In this document: one piece after another, positions 35,278 to 44,759 of the stretch | How the letters are laid out: every line of letters starts with the position of its first letter | Position numbering within the stretch: position 1 is the stretch's first letter | Source of the DNA: Sphingobium estronivorans | Lineage (GTDB): Bacteria; Pseudomonadota; Alphaproteobacteria; Sphingomonadales; Sphingomonadaceae | Reading direction: 5' to 3' | DNA: 64,000 bases | Assembly (NCBI RefSeq): GCF_008692605.1 | Contig: NZ_LFCT01000001.1 | Location: 124,001-188,000, forward strand | The notes under the pieces: generated by a model | Told to the model about the DNA's origin: nothing | Seen by the model: the letters and a program-made list of their open reading frames with translations, nothing else | Databases searched by the model: none | Program-made: the position numbers and the translations under genes

Positions 35278-37244
35278 TGCGTCTGCTCGCGTTGATCCGG
35301 GCAATGCTCTCGTTGCGGCTGCTCTCCGCGCTCGCGGCGCTGCTGATCCCTGCTGCGGCAATCGCCGAACCCGGCGACGTGCAAACCGCATGGCGGCTGC
35401 TCGACTATATGGCCGTCGATTATGGCGGCGCGGTCGCCAACGGTCGGATCAAGAGCACGTCGGAATATGCCGAGATGACGGAGTTCGCCGCGTCGGTCTC
35501 GACACGGCTTCAGGGCCTGCCGGCGAAGCCGGAGCGTCAAGCCCTCATCCAGCGGGCTGCCAACCTCCAGGCGGTGATCGCGGAAAAGGGACCGACTGAA
35601 CAGGTGGCAACATTGGCGCACGGGCTCGCGGCCGATCTGTTGCGCGCCTACCCGGTGCCGCTCGCGCCCGATAAGGCTCCGAACCTCGTCTCCAGCGATG
35701 CACTGTTCCGACAATCCTGCGCGTCCTGCCACGGGATGACGGGCAACGGCCGTGGCCCTGACGCCGCCAAGCTCGCTACGCCCCCGATTGCTTTCACCGA
35801 TGCCGAGCGCGCGCGCCAGCGCAGCGTGTTCGCGCTCTATCAGGTGGTGACGCAAGGCATCGACGGGACCGCGATGCAGAGCTTCGCCGATCTGCCCAAC
35901 GATCAGCGCTGGGCGTTAGCATTCCGAGCCGGGAGCTTCGCCTTCACGGATGCGCAGGCGCGCGAAGGCGAGCGGCTTTGGAAATCCGACCCGACCCTTC
36001 GCCGGCGCATTCCGGACCTGAAAACCCTGGTCGCGCTCACCCCGGCCGCGCTCGGCGCGGCGATCGGCGACGCCAAGGCTGACCCAGTGCTCGCGTTCCT
36101 GCGTCGTCATCCCGAACAGGTGATACAACAGGCTCCCGGCTCGCTCGCGGTCGCCCGCGCCAAACTCGCCGAAAGCGTGGCGGCTGCGCGGCGCGGCGAT
36201 GCGCGCATGGCGAAAGAGCTGGCGCTGTCGGCCTATCTCGATGGGTTCGAGCCGATCGAGCCAACACTCACCGCGCGCGACGCGACGCTGATGGGTCGAA
36301 TCGAGGGCGCGATGGGGGAGTTCCGCGCCTCGATCGACCGGGGCGCGTCGCCCGATGATCTCGCGGAGAAGGTCGCAGTACTGGGCGGCCTTTTCGACGA
36401 TGCGGAAGCGGCGCTCGCGCCTGATGCCGCCACCGAAGCGTCCACGTTCCTGGGCGCGTTCACGATCCTGCTGCGTGAAGGGCTCGAAGCCCTGCTCATC
36501 GTTGTCGCCATGATCGCGTTCCTGCGTAAAGCCGAGCGCGGCGAGGCGCTGCGGTACGTGCATGGCGGCTGGGTCAGCGCGATCATCGCGGGCGGGATCA
36601 CCTGGGCGGTCGCCACCTATGCGATCGGGATCAGCGGTGCGAGCCGGGAGCTGACGGAAGGGTTTGGCTCGCTGTTCGCCGCGGTCGTGCTGCTCTCGGT
36701 CGGGATTTGGATGCACGGCAAGGCGCAGGCCGATCAGTGGCAGCGCTATATTCGCGAGAAGATGTCGCGGGCGCTCTCGGGCGGGTCGGGCTGGTTCCTG
36801 TTCGGGCTGGCGTTCGTCGTAGTTTATCGCGAGGTCTTCGAGACGATCCTGTTCTATGCCGCGCTTTCGGCGCAAGGTGACAACGGGATGCTTCTCGCGG
36901 GGGCCGGGTCGGCGATTGGACTGCTCAGCCTGATCGCTTGGGCCATGCTTCGCTACAGTCGCAAGCTGCCGATCGCGCAGTTCTTCCGCTATAGCTCCTG
37001 GCTCATGGCGGTCCTGACCGTCGTGCTGGCGGGTAAAGGCGTCGCCGCGCTCCAGGAAGCCGGCCTTATCAACATCGCACCGCTCGCGGACGTGCCACGG
37101 CTGTCGATGCTCGGCGTGTTTCCCACTTGGCAATCGGTGCTGGCGCAACTCCTGATGGCGGTCGCCATTGCGGTCGGGTTCGCCTGGAACGGGCGCGACC
37201 GATCCCGCTCGGGTTCCGGCTCAGTGACCCTTGGTTCGAATTAG
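35277..37244 (+). CDS. Cytochrome c / FTR1-family iron permease fusion
   Basis: A 655-residue protein. It has a signal peptide, a helical periplasmic region, a cytochrome c domain with CASCH (about residue 147), another helical region, and a C-terminal FTR1-like permease of seven helices with REGLEALL and REVFETIL. Such proteins oxidise and import or export iron across the inner membrane. GTG at 35277 overlaps the CDF stop. The link to a zinc-type MerR promoter is unusual; it may respond to the iron imbalance caused by other metals. Confidence 0.87.
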   Translation: MRLLALIRAMLSLRLLSALAALLIPAAAIAEPGDVQTAWRLLDYMAVDYGGAVANGRIKSTSEYAEMTEFAASVSTRLQGLPAKPERQALIQRAANLQAVIAEKGPTEQVATLAHGLAADLLRAYPVPLAPDKAPNLVSSDALFRQSCASCHGMTGNGRGPDAAKLATPPIAFTDAERARQRSVFALYQVVTQGIDGTAMQSFADLPNDQRWALAFRAGSFAFTDAQAREGERLWKSDPTLRRRIPDLKTLVALTPAALGAAIGDAKADPVLAFLRRHPEQVIQQAPGSLAVARAKLAESVAAARRGDARMAKELALSAYLDGFEPIEPTLTARDATLMGRIEGAMGEFRASIDRGASPDDLAEKVAVLGGLFDDAEAALAPDAATEASTFLGAFTILLREGLEALLIVVAMIAFLRKAERGEALRYVHGGWVSAIIAGGITWAVATYAIGISGASRELTEGFGSLFAAVVLLSVGIWMHGKAQADQWQRYIREKMSRALSGGSGWFLFGLAFVVVYREVFETILFYAALSAQGDNGMLLAGAGSAIGLLSLIAWAMLRYSRKLPIAQFFRYSSWLMAVLTVVLAGKGVAALQEAGLINIAPLADVPRLSMLGVFPTWQSVLAQLLMAVAIAVGFAWNGRDRSRSGSGSVTLGSN

Positions 37245-37284
37245 TGCAATGACATGAAAACCCTTCCGTGATAGAGGCAAGCTA

Positions 37285-37614
37285 GTGCGAGCCTTTTTGC
37301 CTTTCCTGACATGCCTGATGCTGGTCCTGACCAGCTTCTCCGGCATGGCCCATGCCGCCGATCTGGCGGGGGGAAGCATCGCGGGCGTTGAGTTCACGGT
37401 CCATACCGCCGGTGACATCGATCAGGTGCCATCGGACTCGGACAAGAATGTCCCGCATCATCACAATTATTGTCACGGACACGACGTCGGCGCGCCTGCG
37501 CGCACGACGATGGAATATACCCCCGTCCTCACAGTGCCCAAGCCGACAATCTCCGCCTCTGCGTCGCTCGACGGCCGCACCGGCATGGTCCATTTGAGGC
37601 CCCCCCAAGCCTGA
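37285..37614 (+). CDS. Small His-rich periplasmic protein (CzcI-like)
   Basis: This 109-residue protein has a signal peptide (residues 1-24) and a metal-binding-looking cluster HHHNYCHGHD. It stands immediately before a czcCBA set, the place occupied by CzcI in known cobalt-zinc-cadmium operons. It may buffer metal or modulate the pump. GTG at 37285 is the only reasonable start, preceded by AGAGG. Confidence 0.7.
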   Translation: MRAFLPFLTCLMLVLTSFSGMAHAADLAGGSIAGVEFTVHTAGDIDQVPSDSDKNVPHHHNYCHGHDVGAPARTTMEYTPVLTVPKPTISASASLDGRTGMVHLRPPQA

Positions 37615-37674
37615 CGTCCGATTTGGGCGTGCGTTGGCGCGCCCCTGTCGATCATCGTCAGGAGTCCTATTTTC

Positions 37675-38952
37675 ATGAATCGTATCCTCGCGGCCATGCT
37701 GGCCGCAGCGTCTTGCGCCACGATGGCGCAGGCGCAGGTCGGACCGTCCGCGCCTGTTGCGCAGGATGCGCCGGTCTACACGCTTGACCAAGCGGTCAGT
37801 GCAGCGGGCGGTTCGGCCCCTGCTGCGGAAGCGGCGACAGCTGGAATCGACGCGGCCCGTGCAGGTCGCACAGTCGCCGGCTTGCGGCCCAATCCGGTGG
37901 TTCAAGGCCAAGTCGAGAATGTCATCGGCTCCGGGCCGTATCGGGGGGTCCGCAGCGCGGAAACCACGGTCGGCTTTGCGATCCCGATCGAGCTAGGCGG
38001 CAAGCGCGGCGCCCGCGTCGCGGTCGCCAATGCGCAATTGTCCCGGGCCGAGATCCAGGCCGCGATCATCGCGGCGGATGTCCGGCTTCAGGTAACGCAG
38101 CTCTATGTCGAAGCGGTCGCGGCCGATCGCCGGGTAATGACAGCCCGCGATCAGGCCCGGATCGCCAGCGATGCGCTGCGGGCCGCGAGCGTTCGCGTGC
38201 AGGCAGGGCGGGCATCGCCACTCGAGCAACAGCGCGCGGATGTCGCGCGTATCAATGCCGACGCCAATGTGGAGCGGCAGCTTCGCTTGGCCGAGGCGGC
38301 CCGCGCCAATCTGGCGCGTCGGATCGGACGGCCGATCGACGGCCTGCTCGATGACACGCTGCTCGATCGCCTTCCCGATGTGAACGTCTATGGGCCGTTG
38401 GCACCGGTCAACACGACCGGCACACTCGCGCTGGCGGCAGCCAACGCGGATTTCTCCATTGCCGAAGCCGGCGTGCGGCTCGCGCGCGCCAATCGCGTGC
38501 CTGACCTGAACGTCGGGCCGTCGATCCGCCGCCTGGAAGCGACCAACGACATGGCGGCGGTGTTCAGCGTGTCGATCCCGATCCCGGTGTTCAACAATGG
38601 TCGCGCCGCGATTGCGCAGGCGACCGCGCAGCGGACCCAGGCGGATGCGCAGCGCCGCGTGACCGCGCTCGACATCGAACAGGCGATCACGGACGCGCAG
38701 GCGCAGGCGGCCAATGCCGCAACGACGGCTCGTGCGGCGTCGGGGCCGGCGCTGGCGGCTGCACAGGAGGCCGCCCGCATCGCGCGGATCGGCTATCGCG
38801 AGGGCAAGTTCGGCCAGCTCGAATTGCTCGATGCTGAACGCACGCTCGCCGAAACGCGGGTCGCCGCGATCGACGCGCTTGCCAATTACCAGAATGCCCG
38901 CGCGCAAGTGGAGCGACTGACCGCTCGTGCGCCCAATGGGGGGAATCAGTGA
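37675..38952 (+). CDS. czcC: CzcC-like outer membrane efflux protein
   Basis: A 425-residue TolC-family protein with a signal peptide and two long-helix repeats (PNPVVQGQVENVIGSGPYRG near the start, GYREGKFGQLELLDAERTLAETR near the end). It is the outer-membrane duct of the Czc system. The gene follows the CzcI-like gene by 60 bases and overlaps the start of czcB by one base. Confidence 0.88.
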   Translation: MNRILAAMLAAASCATMAQAQVGPSAPVAQDAPVYTLDQAVSAAGGSAPAAEAATAGIDAARAGRTVAGLRPNPVVQGQVENVIGSGPYRGVRSAETTVGFAIPIELGGKRGARVAVANAQLSRAEIQAAIIAADVRLQVTQLYVEAVAADRRVMTARDQARIASDALRAASVRVQAGRASPLEQQRADVARINADANVERQLRLAEAARANLARRIGRPIDGLLDDTLLDRLPDVNVYGPLAPVNTTGTLALAAANADFSIAEAGVRLARANRVPDLNVGPSIRRLEATNDMAAVFSVSIPIPVFNNGRAAIAQATAQRTQADAQRRVTALDIEQAITDAQAQAANAATTARAASGPALAAAQEAARIARIGYREGKFGQLELLDAERTLAETRVAAIDALANYQNARAQVERLTARAPNGGNQ

Positions 38953-40130
38953 TGAAGAGCTTTTATCTCGCGGGCGCGGCGTCGCTCGCCCTGCTCTTGG
39001 CTGCCTGCGGCGGCAAGGATGGCGGAAACGAGGCAACTGCCGAAGGCGCAGCTGCCAATGAGACGGCAGCGGGCACGGAAAAGGGCGGTGCTGAAGGCGG
39101 TCATGCCGGTGAAGGCGTCGTCACATTGGGTGCCGACCAGATCGCCACAGCGGGCGTCCAGGTCGGACGGCCGATCATCGGCGGGGCCGGGACGATCGAG
39201 CTGCCCGCGATCATCGAGGGCGACCCACAGGGAACGCAGGTCGTCTCGGCCGCAATTGCGGGACGCGTGGTCGCGCTCACCCGTAACCTCGGCCAATCGG
39301 TCGGACGCGGCCAGACCATTGCGGTCATCGAAAGCCGCGAGGCGGCGCAGATCAAGGGCGAGGTCGAGGCGGCGCGGGCGCGGCTTCAGCTCGCTAATTC
39401 GAACCTCGCGCGCGAACAGCGGCTGTTCGCGCAGAGAGTCTCCCCTGAACAGGATCTGATCGCCGCCCGCACAGCGGCGACGGAGGCGCGGATCGCCCTG
39501 ACGCAGGCGCAGAGCATGGTTTCGGCGGCGGGTGTCGGCGGCGGCGGGCTCAACCGGCTCGGCATTGCCGCGCCGATCTCGGGCCAGATCATTGCGCGCC
39601 CCGTGACGCTGGGACAAACGGTCGCGGCGGATGCCGAACTCTATCGCATCGCCAACCTGAGCCAGGTGTCGATCGCGCTTAATCTCAAGCCCGAGGATGC
39701 GGGCCGGGTGCGTCCCGGCAATACGGTGCTGGTGAAGGCGGCAGGCCGTCAGGCGACCGCCCGCGTGACCTTCGTGTCGCCGGCGCTTGATCCGCAGACG
39801 CGGCTCGTGCCTGCGCTCGCCACCCTCGACAATCGCGGTGGCGAATGGCGGGTCGGCGAGCCTGTGACGGCAGCCGTGCAGCTCACGGGCAGCGGCGGGA
39901 GCGGGGCGGTCCGCGTGCCGACGACGGCGGTCCAGAGTTTCGAGGGCAAGTCGGTCGTGTTCGTGCGCACGCCCACCGGCTTCAAGGCGACCCCGGTCCA
40001 GCTCGGCGATGCGTCGGGCGACACGGTGATCGTCCGGTCGGGCCTGACCGGCAACGAACAGATCGCCACCACCGGAAGTTTCACGCTCAAGGCCGAGATC
40101 GGCAAGGGCGAAGCGAGCCACGAGGATTAA
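38952..40130 (+). CDS. czcB: CzcB-like RND periplasmic adaptor, lipoprotein
   Basis: A 392-residue adaptor with lipobox LLLAAC, a low-complexity Glu/Ala/His-containing N-terminus (EGGHAGEG), a helical hairpin, a barrel-sandwich domain and a C-terminal domain typical of heavy-metal CzcB/CusB proteins (TALVRSGLTGNEQIATTGSF-like end). ATG at 38952 is preferred to GTG at 38949. It links CzcA and CzcC; czcA begins three bases after its stop. Confidence 0.88.
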   Translation: MKSFYLAGAASLALLLAACGGKDGGNEATAEGAAANETAAGTEKGGAEGGHAGEGVVTLGADQIATAGVQVGRPIIGGAGTIELPAIIEGDPQGTQVVSAAIAGRVVALTRNLGQSVGRGQTIAVIESREAAQIKGEVEAARARLQLANSNLAREQRLFAQRVSPEQDLIAARTAATEARIALTQAQSMVSAAGVGGGGLNRLGIAAPISGQIIARPVTLGQTVAADAELYRIANLSQVSIALNLKPEDAGRVRPGNTVLVKAAGRQATARVTFVSPALDPQTRLVPALATLDNRGGEWRVGEPVTAAVQLTGSGGSGAVRVPTTAVQSFEGKSVVFVRTPTGFKATPVQLGDASGDTVIVRSGLTGNEQIATTGSFTLKAEIGKGEASHED

Positions 40131-40133
40131 GCC

Positions 40134-43100
40134 ATGATCGCCCGTATCGTAACCTGGGCGGTCGAGAAGCGCTGGCTAGTCCTGCTCCTCACCGTCATCG
40201 TCGCCGCCATCGGCGCCTTTTCCCTCTACCGGCTACCGATCGACGCGGTGCCGGACATCACCAACAATCAGGTCCAGATCAACGTCCGCGCGCCTGCCCT
40301 CTCGCCCGAGCTGGTCGAGAAGCAGGTGTCGTTTCCAATCGAAACCGCGCTCGCCGGCACCCCCGGCCTGGAATATACGCGCTCGTTGAGCCGCAACGGC
40401 TTCGCGCAGATCACGGCGGTCTTTTCGGACGCGACGGACATCTATTTCGCCCGCCAGCAGGTGGGCGAGCGTCTGCGGGGCGTGCAAGAGAATCTGCCCG
40501 ACGGCGTGAACCCTGAAATGGGTCCGATCGCGACAGGCCTGGGCGAGGTGTACATGTACACCGTTCGTCTCGATCATCGCGAGGACGACAAGCACAAGCC
40601 CGGTGAACCGGGCCAACAGCCCGATGGCAGCTACATCACGCCAGAGGGCGAGCGACTGACGACCGAAGAGGACAAGGCGACCTACCTGCGCACCGCGCAG
40701 GACTGGATCGTGACGCCGCTTCTGAAGACCACACCGGGCCTCGCCGGTGTCGACTCGATTGGCGGTTACGCCAAGCAGTTCCTCGTCGTGCCCGACGTGC
40801 AGAAGCTGGCCTCGCTCGGCATCACGCTGACGGACCTGGGAAATGCGCTGGAGCGCAATAACACCAGCGTCGGCGGTGGCTTCGTCAATCGCAATGGCGA
40901 AGGTCTGGCTGTTCGCTCGGATGCGCTCGTTCGCAATGCCAGCGAGTTGGCCAGGACCGTGATCGCGACACGTAACGGCGTGCCGATCACGGTCGAACAA
41001 GTTGCGACTGTGAAGACGGGTCAGGCGATCCGCATGGGTTCGGCATCGGAGAACGGTACCGAAGTCGTCGTCGGCACGGCGATCATGCGGATCGGCGAGA
41101 ACAGCCGCATCGTGTCGACCGCGGTCGCTGAGAAACTGAAGACGATCAACGCTTCGCTGCCTCCTGACGTCGTAATTCAGCCGGTGCTGAACCGCACCGA
41201 GCTGGTCAATTCGACGATCAAGACGGTCGCGAAAAACCTGTCCGAAGGCGCGGTGCTGGTCATCGTCGTGCTCTTCCTGCTGCTCGGCAACTTCCGTGCG
41301 GCCCTGATCGCGGCGTTGGTCATCCCGATCACCATGATGCTGACAGGCTTTGGTATGCTGCGCGCTGGGGTCTCGGCCAATCTGATGAGCCTTGGGGCTT
41401 TGGACTTCGGTCTGATCGTCGACGGCGCCGTCATCATTGTCGAAAACGCGCTGCGCCGGCTTGCCGAGCAACAGCATCATGAAGGCCGATTGCTCAGCGT
41501 CAAGGAACGGCTCGCGACCGTGGCAGCCGCTGCGCGTGAGATGATCCGTCCCTCTGTGTACGGGCAGGCAATCATCATCCTCGTCTACGTACCGCTGCTC
41601 ACGCTGACCGGCGTGGAGGGTAAAACGTTCGGACCGATGGCGCTGACCGTCATCATCGCGCTCGCCTTCGCCTTCATCCTCTCTCTCACCTTCGTGCCGG
41701 CGATGATTGCGATCTGGCTGTCGAAGAAGGTCGAGGAGAAGGACGGCCGCATCATCACGTGGCTGAAGAAGCGCTACGAACCCGGTCTCGACCGGGCCAT
41801 GAAGCGCCCGACGCTGACGATCGGTGCGGGTGTGGGAAGCCTTGTGGTGGCGGCGCTTGCTTTCACTACGCTCGGCTCGGTGTTCCTGCCGCAGCTCGAC
41901 GAAGGCGATTTGCTGATCCAGTCGCTCCGCATTCCGGCAACGTCGGTCCAGCAGAGCCAGGCGATGCAGGTGCCGATCGAGCGGATGATGTCGAAGCAGC
42001 CGGAGGTGCAATTCGTCTATTCCAAGACGGGCACCGCCGAGCTGGCGGCCGACCCGATGCCGCCGAACGCGACCGACATGTTCGTCATCCTGAAGCCGCG
42101 CAAGGATTGGCCGGATCCTGAGCTTCCCAAGGAGGAGCTGGTCAGCCGGATCGAGGGTAATCTCGCGAAGATTCCGGGAAATGCCTACGAGATCACCCAG
42201 CCCATCCAGATGCGCTTCAACGAGCTGATCGCCGGCGTGCGCGGCGACATCGCGGTGAAGGTGTTCGGGGACGACTTCAACCAGATGAACCGGACGGCCG
42301 AGCAAATCGCGGCGGTGCTGCGCAGAACGCAAGGCGCAGCGGACGTGAAGGTGGAGCAGACGACCGGTCTTCCCATGCTCGACATTCGCGTCAACCGCGA
42401 CGCGATGGCGCGGTTGGGCGTTACGGCTCAGGATGTGCAGGACACCGTGACTGCGACGATCGGCGGGCGAACATCGGGCCAGATCTTCGAGGGCGACCGT
42501 CGCTTCCCCGTGGTGATCCGCCTGTCGGAGGCGCAGCGTGCCGACATCGGCCTGCTCCAACAGGTGCAGGTGCCGGTGGCAGGCGGCGGCTATGTACCGC
42601 TGTCCAGCGTCGCCGAGATCAAGGTGGTCGATGGTCCGAACCAGATCAGCCGCGAGAACGGCAAGCGGCGCGTGGTGGTGCAAGCCAACGTGCGTGGCCG
42701 CGACGTCGGATCCGTCGTGGCGGATGCGCAGGCGGCGATCGGCAGCCAACTCCGGCTGCCTGCCGGCACCTATCTCGAATGGGGCGGCCAGTTCGAGAAC
42801 CTCCAATCGGCAAGCGAACGGCTGAAGCTGGTCATTCCGGCTTGCTTCATCTTGATCCTGCTGCTCCTCTACGGGGCGTTGGGATCGGTCCGCGACGCCG
42901 CGATCGTGTTCACCGGCGTGCCTTTCGCGCTGGTGGGCGGCGTCCTGTTGCTGTTCCTGCGGGGCATGGACTTCTCGATCTCGGCGGCAGTGGGCTTCAT
43001 CGCCCTCTCGGGCATCGCGGTCCTCAACGGCCTCGTCATGGTCAGCTCGATCCAAGATCTGATCCGATCAGGGATGAGCCGCGAGGAAGCCGCGCATGTT

Positions 43101-43379
43101 GGCGCGATGCAGCGTCTGCGACCCGTCATCATGACCGCGCTAGTCGCCAGCCTCGGCTTCGTGCCGATGGCGCTGGGCGAAGGCGCCGGCGCAGAGGTTC
43201 AAAAGCCTTTGGCGACGGTCGTCATCGGCGGTCTGATCTCGGCGACGCTTCTTACGCTGTTCGTGCTGCCGACACTCTATGCCCGGTTCGGGCAGAAAGT
43301 GATCGAGAAACCCGAGCACTACAATGAGGAGCATGAAGGGGACGACCACGGTCAGACCTTCGTGAACAACTTGGCCTGA
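40134..43379 (+). CDS. czcA: CzcA-family heavy-metal RND pump
   Basis: A 1081-residue RND permease with twelve helices. The helix-4 motif DFGLIVDGAVIIVEN is the HME1 signature for Co2+/Zn2+/Cd2+ pumps, and the large periplasmic loops begin PDITNNQVQINV and PQLDEGDLLIQSL. An insert near residues 150-180 is rich in charged residues (DDKHKPGEPGQQ). It exports divalent cations with CzcB and CzcC. A perfect hairpin follows the stop. Confidence 0.9.
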   Translation: MIARIVTWAVEKRWLVLLLTVIVAAIGAFSLYRLPIDAVPDITNNQVQINVRAPALSPELVEKQVSFPIETALAGTPGLEYTRSLSRNGFAQITAVFSDATDIYFARQQVGERLRGVQENLPDGVNPEMGPIATGLGEVYMYTVRLDHREDDKHKPGEPGQQPDGSYITPEGERLTTEEDKATYLRTAQDWIVTPLLKTTPGLAGVDSIGGYAKQFLVVPDVQKLASLGITLTDLGNALERNNTSVGGGFVNRNGEGLAVRSDALVRNASELARTVIATRNGVPITVEQVATVKTGQAIRMGSASENGTEVVVGTAIMRIGENSRIVSTAVAEKLKTINASLPPDVVIQPVLNRTELVNSTIKTVAKNLSEGAVLVIVVLFLLLGNFRAALIAALVIPITMMLTGFGMLRAGVSANLMSLGALDFGLIVDGAVIIVENALRRLAEQQHHEGRLLSVKERLATVAAAAREMIRPSVYGQAIIILVYVPLLTLTGVEGKTFGPMALTVIIALAFAFILSLTFVPAMIAIWLSKKVEEKDGRIITWLKKRYEPGLDRAMKRPTLTIGAGVGSLVVAALAFTTLGSVFLPQLDEGDLLIQSLRIPATSVQQSQAMQVPIERMMSKQPEVQFVYSKTGTAELAADPMPPNATDMFVILKPRKDWPDPELPKEELVSRIEGNLAKIPGNAYEITQPIQMRFNELIAGVRGDIAVKVFGDDFNQMNRTAEQIAAVLRRTQGAADVKVEQTTGLPMLDIRVNRDAMARLGVTAQDVQDTVTATIGGRTSGQIFEGDRRFPVVIRLSEAQRADIGLLQQVQVPVAGGGYVPLSSVAEIKVVDGPNQISRENGKRRVVVQANVRGRDVGSVVADAQAAIGSQLRLPAGTYLEWGGQFENLQSASERLKLVIPACFILILLLLYGALGSVRDAAIVFTGVPFALVGGVLLLFLRGMDFSISAAVGFIALSGIAVLNGLVMVSSIQDLIRSGMSREEAAHVGAMQRLRPVIMTALVASLGFVPMALGEGAGAEVQKPLATVVIGGLISATLLTLFVLPTLYARFGQKVIEKPEHYNEEHEGDDHGQTFVNNLA

Positions 43380-43381
43380 TG

Positions 43382-43416
43382 GATGGGCGGGGCGATCCGC
43401 GATCGCCCCGCCCATC
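43382..43416 (+). terminator. Perfect 16-bp hairpin after czcA
   Basis: GATGGGCGGGGCGATC (43382-43397), loop CGC, and its exact complement (43401-43416) begin three bases after the czcA stop. There is no U-run, so it may act as an mRNA 3'-end stabiliser, an attenuating hairpin or a weak terminator between czcA and the downstream genes. Confidence 0.55.
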
Positions 43417-43432
43417 TCTGGGAGATGGGGAT

Positions 43433-43921
43433 ATGCCTCGCACCATAACCAGCTCGATGCTTCACGGCGGGCCACTGCGCATCTGGTCGGCACTCACCGA
43501 TCCGGATCATCGCCGGGCGTGGAGTCCGCTCGTATTTCTCGATGATCCGTCCCGGCTCGGCGACACAGAATGCACCTTTGCGATCCAGGGCATCACCCGG
43601 CCAATTCGGACGCCAGCACGGATTGATCGATTCGATAAACCGCACGCCTTCGCTTGGTCCTGCGGCATCCCCTATCTGTTCACGCTCGAAGAGCGGTACG
43701 AGCTGGCGGGGGACGATGGCGGCACCAGGCTAACGCATAGCTGCACGCTGCGCGGGGCGCTCTCCCTGCCGTTCGCGGCGATGATGTTGCGCCGCCTGCG
43801 ATCCCTGATGGTCGAATCTGACGATCGCCTCGCAACCTATCTCCGCTGGCGGGTAGGTCAGCCTGCCCGGGCTATCAATCGTCAGCGCGTCCCCTTCCGC
43901 TACAGGAGGAAGGCGCGATGA
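43433..43921 (+). CDS. SRPBCC-family (START/Bet v1-like) protein
   Basis: A 162-residue protein with the SRPBCC pattern: a conserved early WSALTDPDHRRAWSPL, a central beta-strand region (FAWSCGIPYLFTLEERYEL) and a long C-terminal helix (MMLRRLRSLMVESDDRLATYL). The fold binds hydrophobic ligands; no specific function is evident. GGGAGATGGGG precedes ATG at 43433, just after the czcA hairpin, and its stop overlaps the next gene. Confidence 0.75.
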   Translation: MPRTITSSMLHGGPLRIWSALTDPDHRRAWSPLVFLDDPSRLGDTECTFAIQGITRPIRTPARIDRFDKPHAFAWSCGIPYLFTLEERYELAGDDGGTRLTHSCTLRGALSLPFAAMMLRRLRSLMVESDDRLATYLRWRVGQPARAINRQRVPFRYRRKAR

Positions 43922-44295
43922 TGATGCACTGTAAGCGGGTGCTGCCCGCCGTCATCCTCGTTGTCGGGCTCGCGGCGTGCTCGGAAAGAAAGCCGCCAGC
44001 CCCGCCAACGGAGCAGCAGATCCATTCGTCCGACAGCGCCGTGACGACCGGGGAAATGGGGCGGCATAGATATCGCTGTTCCGACGGGGAACCGCTGTTC
44101 GTCGATTACAAGGACAACGGCCTGCAGATCGATTTGCGGCGCTCCAACGGGGGACCGCCGATGATGCTGACCGCGCCAGCGCAGGGCCTGCAATATGTCG
44201 GCGAAACAGCCACCGCGACCTTCAAGGGGTCGCAGCTCACCATCGTGGAAGGCGATGGCCGTACCCGGATCTGCGAGCAGGAAGGCACGCGATGA
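43918..44295 (+). CDS. Small lipoprotein, MliC-like
   Basis: This 125-residue protein has lipobox VGLAAC and a single beta-rich domain with RYRCSDGEPLFVDYKDNG and a closing CEQEG. The two cysteines probably form a disulfide, and the layout resembles MliC/COG3895 lysozyme-inhibitor lipoproteins. It starts within the SRPBCC stop (AGGAGG upstream) and overlaps the next, related lipoprotein gene as ATGA. Confidence 0.7.
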   Translation: MMMHCKRVLPAVILVVGLAACSERKPPAPPTEQQIHSSDSAVTTGEMGRHRYRCSDGEPLFVDYKDNGLQIDLRRSNGGPPMMLTAPAQGLQYVGETATATFKGSQLTIVEGDGRTRICEQEGTR

Positions 44296-44756
44296 ACTGC
44301 CCTGCCTTCGAACGCCACAGGGCGCTTCGTCGGAAGAGACCGATGTCTGACACGTCGATTTCAAATGTGACAACCTTGTGCGGCCTGAATCGGGCCGGTC
44401 TGGCGATCGCGCGCCTCGGCGTCGTTCTCGTCTCCGGGGCGGTTATAGGGGCGTGTAATCCAGCGCCGACCCAGCCTACCGAGCCGGCGCATGAAAAGCA
44501 TCTGACGTCGAAACTAATCGCGCAGCGCATCATGTACTGCGACGACGGCACACGCGCCGATGTCGACTTCATCGATGAAGGCTTGAAAATGGCCGTCACC
44601 TGGCTGCCGAAGGGCAGGACCGAGATCCTGCGCGCGCAGCGAACCGGTGACGAGTTTCGCGGCGACCATTCGCGGGCTGTCGTGGCGGGCGGATCGATCG
44701 CGTTCACGCGACGCGGGAAGATCCGCGTCTGCCACCGAACCCCGGAGGAGTCCTAG
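44292..44756 (+). CDS. Second small lipoprotein related to its neighbour
   Basis: A 154-residue protein with a long N-terminal region, lipobox VIGAC, then MYCDDGTRADVDFIDEGLKM and a closing CHRTPEES. Its domain parallels the preceding lipoprotein (CxDG near the start, Cys near the end), so they look like a diverged tandem pair. ATG at 44292 overlaps the upstream stop; ATG at 44343 gives a shorter signal sequence and is also possible. The function is unknown. Confidence 0.65.
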   Translation: MNCPAFERHRALRRKRPMSDTSISNVTTLCGLNRAGLAIARLGVVLVSGAVIGACNPAPTQPTEPAHEKHLTSKLIAQRIMYCDDGTRADVDFIDEGLKMAVTWLPKGRTEILRAQRTGDEFRGDHSRAVVAGGSIAFTRRGKIRVCHRTPEES

Positions 44757-44759
44757 GAA

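Noticed and set aside
40233..43055. Very long open frame antisense to czcA
   Set aside because: It mirrors the czcA frame, is rich in Arg/His/Asp as expected for the complement of a high-GC gene, has no ribosome-binding site and no recognisable domain.
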